Assembly (NCBI GenBank): GCA_050433985.1
Contig: JBNPWE010000014.1
Coordinates: 21,182-85,181, forward strand
DNA: 64,000 bases
Origin: JACIYW01 sp014359745
GTDB lineage: Bacteria > Pseudomonadota > Alphaproteobacteria > Rhodobacterales > Rhodobacteraceae
Reading direction: 5' to 3'
Positions 25,093-34,051 of this stretch are shown one piece after another. The translations under genes and the position numbers were made by a program. Under the pieces are notes generated by a model. The model did no database searches, had not been told where the DNA came from, and saw only the letters and a list, made by a program, of their open reading frames with translations. Positions within the stretch are counted from its first letter, which is position 1. Each line of letters opens with the position of its first letter.

Positions 25093-26235
25093 TTGACCAT
25101 TCTTCCGCGTCAGATTTTTGTGGAACACCATGAGATGCTTCGCGATACGGCGCGGCGGTTTTTTGAAACCGAAGTCGCGCCGTATCATTCTGAATGGGAA
25201 GTGTCTGGCGTTGCTCCCCGATCGGTCTGGAAGAGGGCGGGCGAGACCGGCCTTCTTTGCGTGACGTTACCAGAGAAATATGGCGCGGCAGGTGTCGACC
25301 GGATCGCGTCGGCGATTCTGATCGAAGAGCAGGCGCGTCTTGGCCTGTCGGGGCCCGGGTTCTCGACACATTCCGACATCGTGGCGCCCTATATACTGAA
25401 CTACGGGACCGAGGCGCAAAAGGACCAGTGGCTTCCAGGGATGGTGGACGGCGACCTGATCGGCGCGATCGTTCTTACCGAGCCGGGGGCCGGATCGGAT
25501 CTAAGGTCTATCAGGACGCATTTTCGTCACGACGGTGACGAGATTATCCTGAACGGGCAAAAGACCTTCATCACGAACGGGCAGTGCGCCGACCTTCTGG
25601 TCGTGGCGGCAAAGTCGGGCGACCCGGCTGCGACCAAAGAACTGACGCTGGTCGTGGTCGAAGCCAGCCGGGTTGGCGTGAGCCGGGGTCAGAATTTTCA
25701 CAAGATCGGCATGAAGGCGCAGGACACCTGCGAGTTGTTCTTCGACAATGTCCGGCTGCCGGCTTCGAACATCCTGGGCAAAGAGGGCCGAGGTTTTCCG
25801 CTTCTGGCCAAGGAACTCGCGTGGGAGCGTTTGCAGATCGCCATCGGGGCGGTTGCGACCTCGGCAGCGGCCCTGGAATGGACCAAGGAATACACAAGCG
25901 AACGGAAGGCGTTCGGGACGCCGATCGCCGACTTTCAGAACACCCGGTTTCGGCTCGCCGAGATCAAGACCGAGATCGAGATCGCGCAGGTCTTCATCGA
26001 CCGCTGCTTGAGCGAGGTGAATGAGGAGCGTTTGGACGTCACCGTCGCGGCAATGGCGAAGTTCTGGTGCACGGAGTTGATGGGCCGAGTTCTGGACCAG
26101 TGCCTGCAGCTTCACGGCGGTTACGGATACATCTGGGAGTACCCGATCGCCCGAGCCTGGGCGGATGCGCGCGTGCATCGCATCTACGGCGGTTCGAACG
26201 AGATCATGCGCGAACTCATCGCACGAAGGCTCTAG
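25093..26235 (+). CDS. acyl-CoA dehydrogenase (LCAD/isovaleryl-type active site)
   Basis: I start it at TTG 25093 because GGAGGAG ends seven bases before it, giving 380 residues, the family norm. The upstream in-frame ATG 25024 overlaps a perfect operator palindrome and has no ribosome site. Motifs: IVLTEPGAGSDLRS, FITNGQCADLLVV, and QLHGGYGYIWEYPIARAW. The end is IYGGSNEIMRELIAR: the usual Glu of YEGT is Gly, so the base should be the Glu in ELAWERLQIA, as in LCAD and isovaleryl-CoA dehydrogenase. Context suggests dehydrogenation of an alicyclic or branched acyl-CoA (the AliB role); FAD and ETF are the expected cofactors. Confidence 0.88.
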   Translation: MTILPRQIFVEHHEMLRDTARRFFETEVAPYHSEWEVSGVAPRSVWKRAGETGLLCVTLPEKYGAAGVDRIASAILIEEQARLGLSGPGFSTHSDIVAPYILNYGTEAQKDQWLPGMVDGDLIGAIVLTEPGAGSDLRSIRTHFRHDGDEIILNGQKTFITNGQCADLLVVAAKSGDPAATKELTLVVVEASRVGVSRGQNFHKIGMKAQDTCELFFDNVRLPASNILGKEGRGFPLLAKELAWERLQIAIGAVATSAAALEWTKEYTSERKAFGTPIADFQNTRFRLAEIKTEIEIAQVFIDRCLSEVNEERLDVTVAAMAKFWCTELMGRVLDQCLQLHGGYGYIWEYPIARAWADARVHRIYGGSNEIMRELIARRL

Positions 26236-26261
26236 GCAGGCCATATTTTTTGCGCGCTTTA

Positions 26262-26279
26262 TGAGTGAACGGTCATTCA
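26262..26279. promoter_or_regulatory. palindromic operator TGAGTGA-N4-TCATTCA, site 2
   Basis: Same motif as 25025-25042 with a single arm mismatch and spacer ACGG, 61 bp before livH. Two copies within 1.3 kb, each before a transcription unit of the island, support a shared regulator. Confidence 0.65.
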
Positions 26280-26340
26280 GGAACCGGGGAGGGTCGATGA
26301 ACACTTTTATGAGATCATTTTTGAGACCGGGGGGCGTAGG

Positions 26341-27189
26341 ATGATCATCAACGCGCTCAACGGACTGGTCTATGGCAGTCTTTTGTTCGTTCTCGCTTCG
26401 GGTCTCGTGCTGGTTTACGGGTTGCGACGCGTTGTGAACTTTGCGCATGGCGCCTTCTACATGCTGGGAGCCTATATCGGCTACAGCGTCGCGATCCACG
26501 CCGGTTTTATCCCCGGAATCATTGCAGCGGCCGCGGCCTTGATCGCGGTGGGCGTTGCGCTTGACCTTGTTGTATTTCGCAAGCTCGCTGACCGGGATCC
26601 GCTGGTGACCGTGCTGGTTACGTTTGGTGTCCTGCTGGTTCTGGAAGATTTCGTTCGGACCGTCTGGGGGACCGGGAACTATGCGATCGACCCGCCCGCG
26701 TTGCTTTCTGGCGTGGTCCAGATCGCAGGTGCGCCGTTCCCGATCTATCGGCTGTTCATTGTGCTCGCGAGTGCCCTGATGGCGGGCGGAATGGTCATCT
26801 GGCTTCGCTACAGCCGTTCCGGCCTTTGGGTGCGCGCTGCAAGTCATTCTCCGGTGGTTGCGGCCATGTGCGGCGTTCGTACGAACGTTCTTGGGCCGCT
26901 TGTCGTCGGTCTGGGTGCCGCCTTCGCGGGAATCGCCGGGATTGTTGCCGCGCCCTTCCTGTCGCTGAATCCGTCGATGGGTGCGGAAATTCTTGTCATG
27001 TCCTTCGTCGTCTCAGTGGTCGGCGGGCTGGGCAGCTTTGGCGGTGCATTCATCTCGGCGATGATCCTCGGTCAGATTCAGGCCTTCGGTGTCGTCTATC
27101 TGCCCGAGATTGCCGCGCTGCTTCCATTCCTCCTGATGGCGCTCGTTCTGGTGGTTCGCCCTCAGGGCATTCTTGGCAATAAGGTGTGA
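26341..27189 (+). CDS. livH: branched-chain-type ABC transporter permease LivH
   Basis: 282 residues, about eight membrane segments. It begins NALNGLVYGSLLFVLASGLVL and has RVVNFAHGAFYMLGAYIGY, the LivH signature, and FVVSVVGGLGSFGGAFISA near the end. It is the first gene of the livHMGF block (gaps of 3 bp or 4-bp overlaps). LivH-type importers take up branched amino acids but also aromatic and alicyclic acids; in this catabolic setting the second use is more likely. Confidence 0.93.
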   Translation: MIINALNGLVYGSLLFVLASGLVLVYGLRRVVNFAHGAFYMLGAYIGYSVAIHAGFIPGIIAAAAALIAVGVALDLVVFRKLADRDPLVTVLVTFGVLLVLEDFVRTVWGTGNYAIDPPALLSGVVQIAGAPFPIYRLFIVLASALMAGGMVIWLRYSRSGLWVRAASHSPVVAAMCGVRTNVLGPLVVGLGAAFAGIAGIVAAPFLSLNPSMGAEILVMSFVVSVVGGLGSFGGAFISAMILGQIQAFGVVYLPEIAALLPFLLMALVLVVRPQGILGNKV

Positions 27190-27192
27190 GCG

Positions 27193-28203
27193 ATGGCGAA
27201 CCAGACCTTGGCCCATTCCTTCCGCGACAGCCCGGTCCTGCGACCGTCCGGCCTGATCGTTCTCGCGATTCTGACAGCAACTGTCGTAATCCTGACCGCG
27301 ACCGGTTCGCGGATCACGCTCAGCCTCCTTGCTCAGGCTACGATCATATCGATCATGGCGCTGTCGGTCGGCTTCCTTGCCCGCACGGCCGATCTGATCA
27401 GCTTTGGCCATGCCGCGCCATTCGGGCTCGGCGCCTACGGAACGGCATTGGTATTTCAACACGGCATTCCGGCAGAGGTCGGCATATGGCTGGTGCTCGT
27501 CGCAGTATTCGCGCTGTTCTTCATGATCGGGCTGTTGGTCGGGAAACTCAACGGCATCGCCTTTTCCATGCTGACATTGGCGCTCGGTCAGTTCTTCTTT
27601 GTCGCGGTCTCGAAACTGCGCGCGATTACCGCAGGCGCCGATGGCATGACCGTACCGCTGCCAAGATCGCTCTTTGGGCTGCCAAGCCGTACGTTCCAGA
27701 CGCCGGACGGGATGTTTATCATTGCGGCGGTCATCCTCGCGGCGCTGGTAATCCTGATCTACCTCTTCGAGGCCAGCCGGACCGGGCGTCTGGCGATCGG
27801 CGTGCGAGAAAACGAAGAACGGGTGCTGTTCCTTGGCTACCGGACAAAAATCCTCAAGGCCGCGGTGTTCGCGACATCAGCGACGATCGCGGGCGTGTCG
27901 GGCGTGCTCTTCGCACTCTACCAAGGTTTCGTCTCGCCCGAAATCATGCATTGGTCCTTCTCCGGCAATGCGCTCATCATGGCAATTCTCGGCGGATCAC
28001 TCGCGGTCTGGGGGCCGGTCGCCGGCGCCCTGGTCTTTTTCTTCCTGAGGGAATGGCTGTCGGGTCTGACCGAGCACTGGCTCGCGGTTCTCGGCGTGAT
28101 CCTGATTACCGTCACCGTGGCCTGGCCCGGTGGCATGACGGGTCTGGCGAAAGCCATGCGTACCCGGATCTCCGGACGCGAGCGCAACGGGGGCGGAAAA
28201 TGA
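27193..28203 (+). CDS. livM: branched-chain-type ABC transporter permease LivM
   Basis: 336 residues. The family block is SVGFLARTADLISFGHAAPFGLGAYG, with the EAA-like loop GVRENEERVLFLGYRTKILK and about nine hydrophobic segments. Its stop overlaps the ATG of livG by four bases. It forms the heterodimeric channel with LivH. Confidence 0.93.
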   Translation: MANQTLAHSFRDSPVLRPSGLIVLAILTATVVILTATGSRITLSLLAQATIISIMALSVGFLARTADLISFGHAAPFGLGAYGTALVFQHGIPAEVGIWLVLVAVFALFFMIGLLVGKLNGIAFSMLTLALGQFFFVAVSKLRAITAGADGMTVPLPRSLFGLPSRTFQTPDGMFIIAAVILAALVILIYLFEASRTGRLAIGVRENEERVLFLGYRTKILKAAVFATSATIAGVSGVLFALYQGFVSPEIMHWSFSGNALIMAILGGSLAVWGPVAGALVFFFLREWLSGLTEHWLAVLGVILITVTVAWPGGMTGLAKAMRTRISGRERNGGGK

Positions 28204-28901
28204 GCTTTCTTTTCCGCTGCGAAAACATCGGCAAGACCTATGGCGGGGTCGTCGCGTTGAAGGATGTGAGCCTCAACCTCGAAAGCGGTCAGGTGCACGG
28301 GTTGATCGGACCAAATGGGGCAGGGAAATCCACCTTCATCGATGTCGTCTCGGGCAGGACGCCGGGGCTCGGCCGCGTATTCTTCGAGGATCGCGAGATC
28401 ACCGGGATCAGCCGTTCCGCGATGCGCCGGGCGGGGATATCGCGCAGCTTCCAGCGCACCTCGATCTTTCCGGCCCTGATGGTGCGCGACCAGATCGAGT
28501 TGGCCAACCATGGCACGGGCGGAGGCAATACGGGCGAACTGGTGGAAATGCTCGGCCTCGCGGCTGTCCTCGACACCGAGGCCGAAGAGATCAGTTATGG
28601 CCAGCAACGCCTCGTCGACCTTGCGCTTGCACTCGTAGGTAATCCGCGCGTCCTGCTGCTCGACGAACCTGCCGCGGGCCTTTCTGCGCAGGAATCCGCC
28701 GTGCTTTCCGGCCATCTCGAAGAGATCGCCGAACGCTGGAACGTCGCGGTGCTTTTGGTCGAGCACGACATGGATGTGATCTTCCGCGTCTGCAAGGTGC
28801 TGACCGTGCTCGCCTCGGGCCGCTTCCTGGTTCAGGGCACCCCCGCCGATCTCAGGAACAACCCGGCCGTGATCGAGGCCTATTTCGGGAGCACGGCATG
28901 A
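28200..28901 (+). CDS. livG: branched-chain-type ABC transporter ATP-binding protein LivG
   Basis: 233 residues from ATG 28200; a longer upstream frame is only read-through. Walker A GPNGAGKST, the LivG-type Q-loop SRSFQRTSIFPALMV, a signature reduced to ISYGQQRLVDLA, Walker B VLLLDEPAAGLS and LVEHDM are all present. A four-base overlap joins it to livM and another to livF. The ISYGQQR form is usual for LivG. Confidence 0.93.
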   Translation: MSFLFRCENIGKTYGGVVALKDVSLNLESGQVHGLIGPNGAGKSTFIDVVSGRTPGLGRVFFEDREITGISRSAMRRAGISRSFQRTSIFPALMVRDQIELANHGTGGGNTGELVEMLGLAAVLDTEAEEISYGQQRLVDLALALVGNPRVLLLDEPAAGLSAQESAVLSGHLEEIAERWNVAVLLVEHDMDVIFRVCKVLTVLASGRFLVQGTPADLRNNPAVIEAYFGSTA

Positions 28902-29599
28902 CTACCTCCCTTCTTGAGCTCAGGGGCGTCAACGCCTTCTACGGATCGGCTCATATTCTGCAGGGCGTGGATCTTTCGGTTCATTCCGGGGAGCGCGTCG
29001 CGGTCGTCGGCCGCAACGGCGTCGGCAAGACAACCATCGTCAACACCCTTCTGGGCATCGCAGCGATGCGCGGCGGTTCAGTACACATGCGCGGCGAATC
29101 CTTGCTGAAGCTCGCCGGTCACACGGCCGCGACGCACGGCATCGCGGTGGTGCCTCAGGGACGGATGATCCTGCCGAATCTCTCGATCGAGGAGAATCTC
29201 AAGCTCGGCGCGTCGCTTCGGCGACCGGGGGAATGGACGCTCGACCGGATTTACGGCCTCTTCCCGATGCTGGCCGAACGCCGCCGCTCGCCTGGGACCG
29301 CCCTTTCCGGCGGGCAGCAGCAGATGCTCGCGATCGGTCGGGCACTGATGGCCAACCCCGACCTGTTGATCCTGGACGAACCCTCCGAGGGCCTCGCCCC
29401 GGTGATCGTTGACGAGATGGAAAAACTCTTGCGGGATCTCACCGAAACCGGCGTCGCGATCCTTCTCATTGAACAGCACCTGCGCCTCGTGCTCGACCTC
29501 GCGGAACGGTTTTACGTCCTGTCCAAGGGACACGTCTCGGAAACAGGACTGATGAAGGATGTGGACCGGGAAACCTTGCAGGCCCGCATCATGCAATAG
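28898..29599 (+). CDS. livF: branched-chain-type ABC transporter ATP-binding protein LivF
   Basis: 233 residues. Walker A GRNGVGKTT, LivF-type HGIAVVPQGRMILPNLSIEE, signature LSGGQQQMLAI, Walker B LLILDEPSEGLAPV and LLIEQH. LivF and LivG form the ATPase heterodimer. The gene follows livG with a four-base overlap and is followed 57 bp later by the binding-protein gene. Confidence 0.94.
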   Translation: MTTSLLELRGVNAFYGSAHILQGVDLSVHSGERVAVVGRNGVGKTTIVNTLLGIAAMRGGSVHMRGESLLKLAGHTAATHGIAVVPQGRMILPNLSIEENLKLGASLRRPGEWTLDRIYGLFPMLAERRRSPGTALSGGQQQMLAIGRALMANPDLLILDEPSEGLAPVIVDEMEKLLRDLTETGVAILLIEQHLRLVLDLAERFYVLSKGHVSETGLMKDVDRETLQARIMQ

Positions 29600-29656
29600 C
29601 CTTGTTTCGTCAAGAGGAGGGCGAGCTAGGGCAATCACCGAAGGAGGAGAAAAACC

Positions 29657-30850
29657 ATGTTGAAGAATAGACGGACAATATTGACCAGCGGAACCGCGTT
29701 CGCCCTGGCACTCACGCTTGCAGGCGGTGCCATGGCCGCGGGGGAGGTACTGAAAATCGGTGTGCCTACCTCGCGTACCGGCCCCTACACGATCCTCGGC
29801 GACCAGGTCGTGCGTGCGATCGAATTCGCGGTCGAAGAAGCCAATGCCAAGGGCGGCATCGCGGGTCATCCGGTCGAAATGAAGGTCGGTGACACCGAAG
29901 GCAACCCCGACGCAGGGCGCCGCGCCGCAGAAAAGCTGGCTCTCAGTGGCTACGGCATCCTCACCGGCCCGATCTCATCCGCGGTGGGCCTGGCGATTGC
30001 GTCGCAGCTCGATCGGTGGGACGCGATGTATGTCTCGGTCGTGAACAAGAGCCCCAAGCTCACTGGCGACAGCTGCCATCCCCGCATGTTCCGCGCCAAC
30101 CATTCGGACGGGATGGATATTGCCATCGTGCAGCCCTGGCTGGGCGAACAGACAGAGGCGGACTGGTCGATCATCGGCGCAGACTATGTCTGGGGCCGCG
30201 GCTCTGCCGAAGCGTTCAAGGCGGTCGCGACAGAGCTTGGCAAGAATATCAAGGTCGAAGTGTTCCCGCCGCTCGGCACCACCGACTTCGCGCCCTACAT
30301 CACCCAACTGCGCGACAGCGGCGCGAAGGGAATCTGGGTCGCGCTGTCGGGTGCCGATGCGATCAACTTCGCCAAGCAGGCCAAGCAGTTTGGCCTGACC
30401 GACCAGGTCACGATGTTTGGCCACAACTTCGTCGTGGACCAGACGCTTGCGACGATCGGGGCAGACGGCGTCGGTATTTGGGGCAACGTAAACTACACGG
30501 CCACCATCGACACACCCGAGAACAAGGCCTTCGTCGAGGCATGGACCGCCAAGTACGGCGCCCCGCCCTCCAACTACGAGGGTGAGACCTACGCTGGTAT
30601 TCAAACGATTTTCGGCGCGGTCGAACAAGCAGGCAGCGTTGCGCCGAGTGATATCGCGGCGGCCCTTCCGGGCCTCACCATCGACACCGTCTTCGGTAAG
30701 GTAACGATGCGCGCCGAGGATCACCAACTGCTCTTGCCCAACTATCTCGGTCTTGCGGTTGCGAAGGACGGCGGTGCTGCCATCGAGGTGGTGCAGTCCT
30801 ACGGTCCCGACGTCGCGGTGCCCGCGGCCGACCCGGCCTGTAAGCTCTAA
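29657..30850 (+). CDS. periplasmic ligand-binding protein of the Liv-type transporter
   Basis: 397 residues behind GAAGGAGGAG. A Sec signal ends near GGAMAAG. The mature protein has the type I periplasmic fold: LKIGVPTSRTGPYTILGDQV at the start, and ARVKG-like FAPYITQLRDSGAKGIW in the second lobe. Closing Cys residues (CHP, ADPACKL) could form a disulfide. It is the receptor that sets the transporter's specificity; relatives bind aromatic, alicyclic or amide ligands. The ligand cannot be read from sequence. Confidence 0.9.
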   Translation: MLKNRRTILTSGTAFALALTLAGGAMAAGEVLKIGVPTSRTGPYTILGDQVVRAIEFAVEEANAKGGIAGHPVEMKVGDTEGNPDAGRRAAEKLALSGYGILTGPISSAVGLAIASQLDRWDAMYVSVVNKSPKLTGDSCHPRMFRANHSDGMDIAIVQPWLGEQTEADWSIIGADYVWGRGSAEAFKAVATELGKNIKVEVFPPLGTTDFAPYITQLRDSGAKGIWVALSGADAINFAKQAKQFGLTDQVTMFGHNFVVDQTLATIGADGVGIWGNVNYTATIDTPENKAFVEAWTAKYGAPPSNYEGETYAGIQTIFGAVEQAGSVAPSDIAAALPGLTIDTVFGKVTMRAEDHQLLLPNYLGLAVAKDGGAAIEVVQSYGPDVAVPAADPACKL

Positions 30851-30866
30851 GAAGGCCCTCGTTCCC

Positions 30867-31649
30867 ATGCGTATCCTCCTCACCGGATCCAGCCGTGGCA
30901 TCGGTCGCGCCTTCGCCAACAGGCTCGCCCATAAAGGCAACGCGCTTGCGCTCTGCGCATCGCGGCCATCGTCCGAATTGGACGACGTTGTCACGACCTC
31001 CCGCGCAGCGGGTGCCGAGGCGGTCGGGTTGAGCGGTGATCTTGGCGAGGCGGGCACGGCGCAGCGCATCGTTGCAGAAGCGCGCGATGCGCTGGGCGGT
31101 CTGGACGCTGTGATATCGAACGCCGGCATCGCGATTGCGGGCCGGTTGACGGACAGTGCCGAGGCCGATTGGGATCGGGTCTTCGACGTCAACGTGCGCG
31201 GCGCGTGGCTTTTGGCGCGCGCCGCGCACCCCCATCTTGTCGAATCGCAGGGCAGCTTTCTGGCTGTCGCCTCGATGTCGGGAATCGAACCCTATCCGGG
31301 CGCCGGTGCTTACAGCGCCTCGAAAGCGGCGCTGATCATGATGGTGCGAACACTCGCACTGGAATGGGCCGAGTCCGGCGTACGCGCCAACTGCGTCTCG
31401 CCGGGACTGTTCCTGTCGGCCATGACCGCACCGATTTACGCCGACCCCGAAAAGAAGGCAGCGCGGGAGGCACTGGTCCCGATGCGTCGGATCGGTGATC
31501 CTGCGCGCGACCTCGCGGGGCTGGTGGAGTTCATGATCTCTCACGAGGCCGGATACATCACCGGGCAGAACGTGCTCGCCGATGGTGGTCTGATCGGCTC
31601 GATCCATGCCCGGATTTCCGGACGACCGCAATCGGGGAACATCAGATGA
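30867..31649 (+). CDS. short-chain dehydrogenase/reductase 1 of the island
   Basis: 260 residues from ATG 30867, 17 bp after the binding-protein gene. Classical SDR: cofactor motif TGSSRGIG at 6-13, NAG at about 85-87, YSASK with Y149 and K153, and PGLF after the active site. It overlaps the CoA-ligase gene by four bases. A hydroxyacyl-CoA or ring-alcohol dehydrogenase role is likely from context. The other SDRs are at 34052 (BadH-like) and 37298. Confidence 0.9.
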   Translation: MRILLTGSSRGIGRAFANRLAHKGNALALCASRPSSELDDVVTTSRAAGAEAVGLSGDLGEAGTAQRIVAEARDALGGLDAVISNAGIAIAGRLTDSAEADWDRVFDVNVRGAWLLARAAHPHLVESQGSFLAVASMSGIEPYPGAGAYSASKAALIMMVRTLALEWAESGVRANCVSPGLFLSAMTAPIYADPEKKAAREALVPMRRIGDPARDLAGLVEFMISHEAGYITGQNVLADGGLIGSIHARISGRPQSGNIR

Positions 31650-33262
31650 CCATCTTCCCCGCGCCCAATCCCACCCGTGCCGCGCTTTATCGTGCGCGCG
31701 GCAACTGGCATGACGAAACGATCCCGGGTCTGATCCTGGCCGCCGCGGCGCGCCACCCGGATAAGATCGCAGTCCGGGACGCGTCGGGTGCAGCCCTGCG
31801 CTACGGCGATCTTGCCGAGCAGTCCGCGCGCCTCGCGGGTGCGCTTGCCGCCCAGGGGGTCGAACCGGGCGATGTCGTGACGGTCTGCCTTCCGAACTGG
31901 TGTCAGACAGTCACGGTCTTTCTCGCCGTGCTTCGGCTTGGCGCTGTCGTGAACCCCGTTCCCGTGACGTACGGCCGTGCCGATCTGATCCACGCGATCG
32001 CAACCTGCGACAGCCGCGCGCTGATCCTGACAGACGGCTTCCGCAGTACCGACTTCCGCGCTGTCCTGGCCGAAATGCCGACAGAGCAGATGCGGGGGCG
32101 CGCCGTCCTGATGCTGGGAAACGCCCCCGCGCCCGGCACGATCGGCTGGAAAGCGGCGCTGGCGTCATCGCCGGTCCCGGACGCACAGGGTGATGCCGAC
32201 GCACCCGCTGCGGTGTTGTTCACCTCTGGCACCGAGTCGCGCGCCAAGGGCGCTGTCCATACCCACAACACGATTCTTTTCGGCGAGCGCTCTCTGGCCT
32301 CGGCGATCAACGCCGGTCCAGACGATGTCGCCTTCATGGCATCGCCGATCTCGCACACGACCGGCTTCATGCACGGTGTCGTCATGACGCTGATCACAGG
32401 CGGCACGCTTTCGCTCCTCGACGTATTCAAGGGTGGTGTTGCGGCCCGCCAGATGGCAGATCACGGCGCCACATGGACGATGGGGGCAACGCCATTCCTC
32501 GCCGATATCGCTGATGCCGTTCGCCAGGATGCTATCGCTCTGCCCGCGTTTCGCTACTTTCTTTGCGGCGGCGCGCCAATCCCCGAGGCCCTGGCCCGTG
32601 CCGCGACCAATGCAGGCTTCAGAGTCCTTTCGATCTATGGCGCGACGGAAAGCCCCCCGCATACGATGGTATTCCCGGAGGATCCGGTCGAAAACGCCTG
32701 GACGACGGATGGGCGCCCCTTCCCCGGCATCGAGGTCCGCATCGTGGGCGACGACGGGCGCGACTGTCCCGTGGGTGAGATCGGCGAGGAATGGTCGCGC
32801 GGTCCCAACACGTTTATCGGCTATCTGGGCGAGCCCACACTGACGGCTCGCGCGCTGGATGCCGATGGCTGGGTTCATTCCGGCGATCTGGCGCGTCTTC
32901 TGCCGGATGGCTCGCTTCGCATCACCGGGCGGCTCAAGGAAATCATCGTGCGCGGCGGCCAGAACATCTCGGTCCGCGAAGTCGAGGATTACCTCGTCGC
33001 GCATCCGGCCATTCGCCAGGCCGCAGTTGTCGGAATTCCGCATCCCCGACTGGGCGAGACGGGGTGCGCCGTGGTCGTGACCCGGCCCGGTGCAAGCGTC
33101 ACTCTTGCCGATATGGCCGATTACCTGGTCGCCAAGGGCGTGGCGAAGTTCAAGCTTTCCGAGCGGCTGGAGATCTGGCCCGAACTGCCGATGAACCCGT
33201 CGGGAAAAATCCAGAAATTCATCATCCGCCAGCGGCTGGCGGAGCAAGACGAAAGGACGTAG
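31646..33262 (+). CDS. acyl-CoA ligase, cyclohexanecarboxylate-CoA ligase (AliA)-like
   Basis: 538 residues of the adenylate-forming family. P-loop VLFTSGTESRAKGAVHTHN, A5 motif LSIYGATESP, A7 GWVHSGDLARL, A8 hinge GRLKEIIVRGGQNISVREVE, and A10 NPSGKIQKF with the catalytic Lys. It activates a carboxylic acid to its CoA ester with ATP. The neighbours (BadH-, BadI-, BadK-like) recall the Rhodopseudomonas bad/ali genes, where AliA activates cyclohexanecarboxylate. Similarity to 4-coumarate-type or medium-chain ligases cannot be excluded. Confidence 0.85.
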   Translation: MTIFPAPNPTRAALYRARGNWHDETIPGLILAAAARHPDKIAVRDASGAALRYGDLAEQSARLAGALAAQGVEPGDVVTVCLPNWCQTVTVFLAVLRLGAVVNPVPVTYGRADLIHAIATCDSRALILTDGFRSTDFRAVLAEMPTEQMRGRAVLMLGNAPAPGTIGWKAALASSPVPDAQGDADAPAAVLFTSGTESRAKGAVHTHNTILFGERSLASAINAGPDDVAFMASPISHTTGFMHGVVMTLITGGTLSLLDVFKGGVAARQMADHGATWTMGATPFLADIADAVRQDAIALPAFRYFLCGGAPIPEALARAATNAGFRVLSIYGATESPPHTMVFPEDPVENAWTTDGRPFPGIEVRIVGDDGRDCPVGEIGEEWSRGPNTFIGYLGEPTLTARALDADGWVHSGDLARLLPDGSLRITGRLKEIIVRGGQNISVREVEDYLVAHPAIRQAAVVGIPHPRLGETGCAVVVTRPGASVTLADMADYLVAKGVAKFKLSERLEIWPELPMNPSGKIQKFIIRQRLAEQDERT

Positions 33263-33264
33263 TC

Positions 33265-34023
33265 ATGATCGGCTATTCCGCTGTTGATGGCGTTGCGACG
33301 CTTACGCTGTCGCGACCGCCGGTGAACGCGATCGACGCCGCGTTCGTGGCGGCCTTCCGCGAGGCGCTGGACCGGGCCGAGGCCGAGGCCGTCACCGTTC
33401 TTGTGATCCGCTCGGACCAGAAGTGCTTCTGCGCCGGTGCGGACCTCGCGCAGATCGCCGGGCATTTCGACGACCCGGACGGCGTCGAGGCGATGACGGC
33501 CTATGTCAAGTCGCTGCACGCGATCTTTGACCGGCTGGCGGCCTTCCCCGCCATCACCCTCGCGGCGATCGACGGCCCCGCGCTGGGGGGTGGGCTTGAA
33601 ATGGCGCTGGCTTGCGATCTGCGCCTCGCGACGACCCGGGCCAAGCTGGGCCTTCCCGAGGCGCGCGTCGGCATGATCCCCGGGGCGGGCGGGACGCAGC
33701 GCCTTACACGGATCTGCGGACCGGGCGTTTCGGCACGCATCATCCTTGGCGGCGAGATCGTGGACGGCGCCGAGGCCGCGCGCCTGGGCATCGTCCAGTG
33801 GAGCTGTGCGCCCGAGGCGCTCGACGCTGAAATCGCGACGATCGCCGGGCGGATCGCGGGTCTCTCGCGGCAGGCGCTCCTGCTGTCGAAGGACTGCATC
33901 GCGGCCTGTGGCGACCCGACGCGCGACGGCTTTGCACGTGAACTCGACGCACCAGGACTTCTCATTCCCACCGAGGAAGCGCGGAGCCGCGTGCGCGGGT
34001 TCTTTCAACGCAAGGCGGGCTGA
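33265..34023 (+). CDS. enoyl-CoA hydratase, BadK-like
   Basis: 252 residues from ATG 33265 (GAAAGGA upstream). Crotonase fold with both catalytic glutamates: E112 in GGGLEMALACD and E132 in LPEARVGMIPGAGG. The oxyanion-hole motif CAGADL is at about 56-61. It should hydrate a 2-enoyl-CoA; BadK hydrates cyclohex-1-ene-1-carboxyl-CoA in the comparable pathway. It lies between the ligase and the BadH-like gene. Confidence 0.88.
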   Translation: MIGYSAVDGVATLTLSRPPVNAIDAAFVAAFREALDRAEAEAVTVLVIRSDQKCFCAGADLAQIAGHFDDPDGVEAMTAYVKSLHAIFDRLAAFPAITLAAIDGPALGGGLEMALACDLRLATTRAKLGLPEARVGMIPGAGGTQRLTRICGPGVSARIILGGEIVDGAEAARLGIVQWSCAPEALDAEIATIAGRIAGLSRQALLLSKDCIAACGDPTRDGFARELDAPGLLIPTEEARSRVRGFFQRKAG

Positions 34024-34051
34024 GGCTCGCGACCCACCAACGGAGATATTC

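Noticed and set aside
27186..28199. Possible long N-terminal extension of LivG
   Set aside because: The 571-codon frame runs out of frame through livM. The ATG at 28200 gives the standard LivG length and a four-base overlap.
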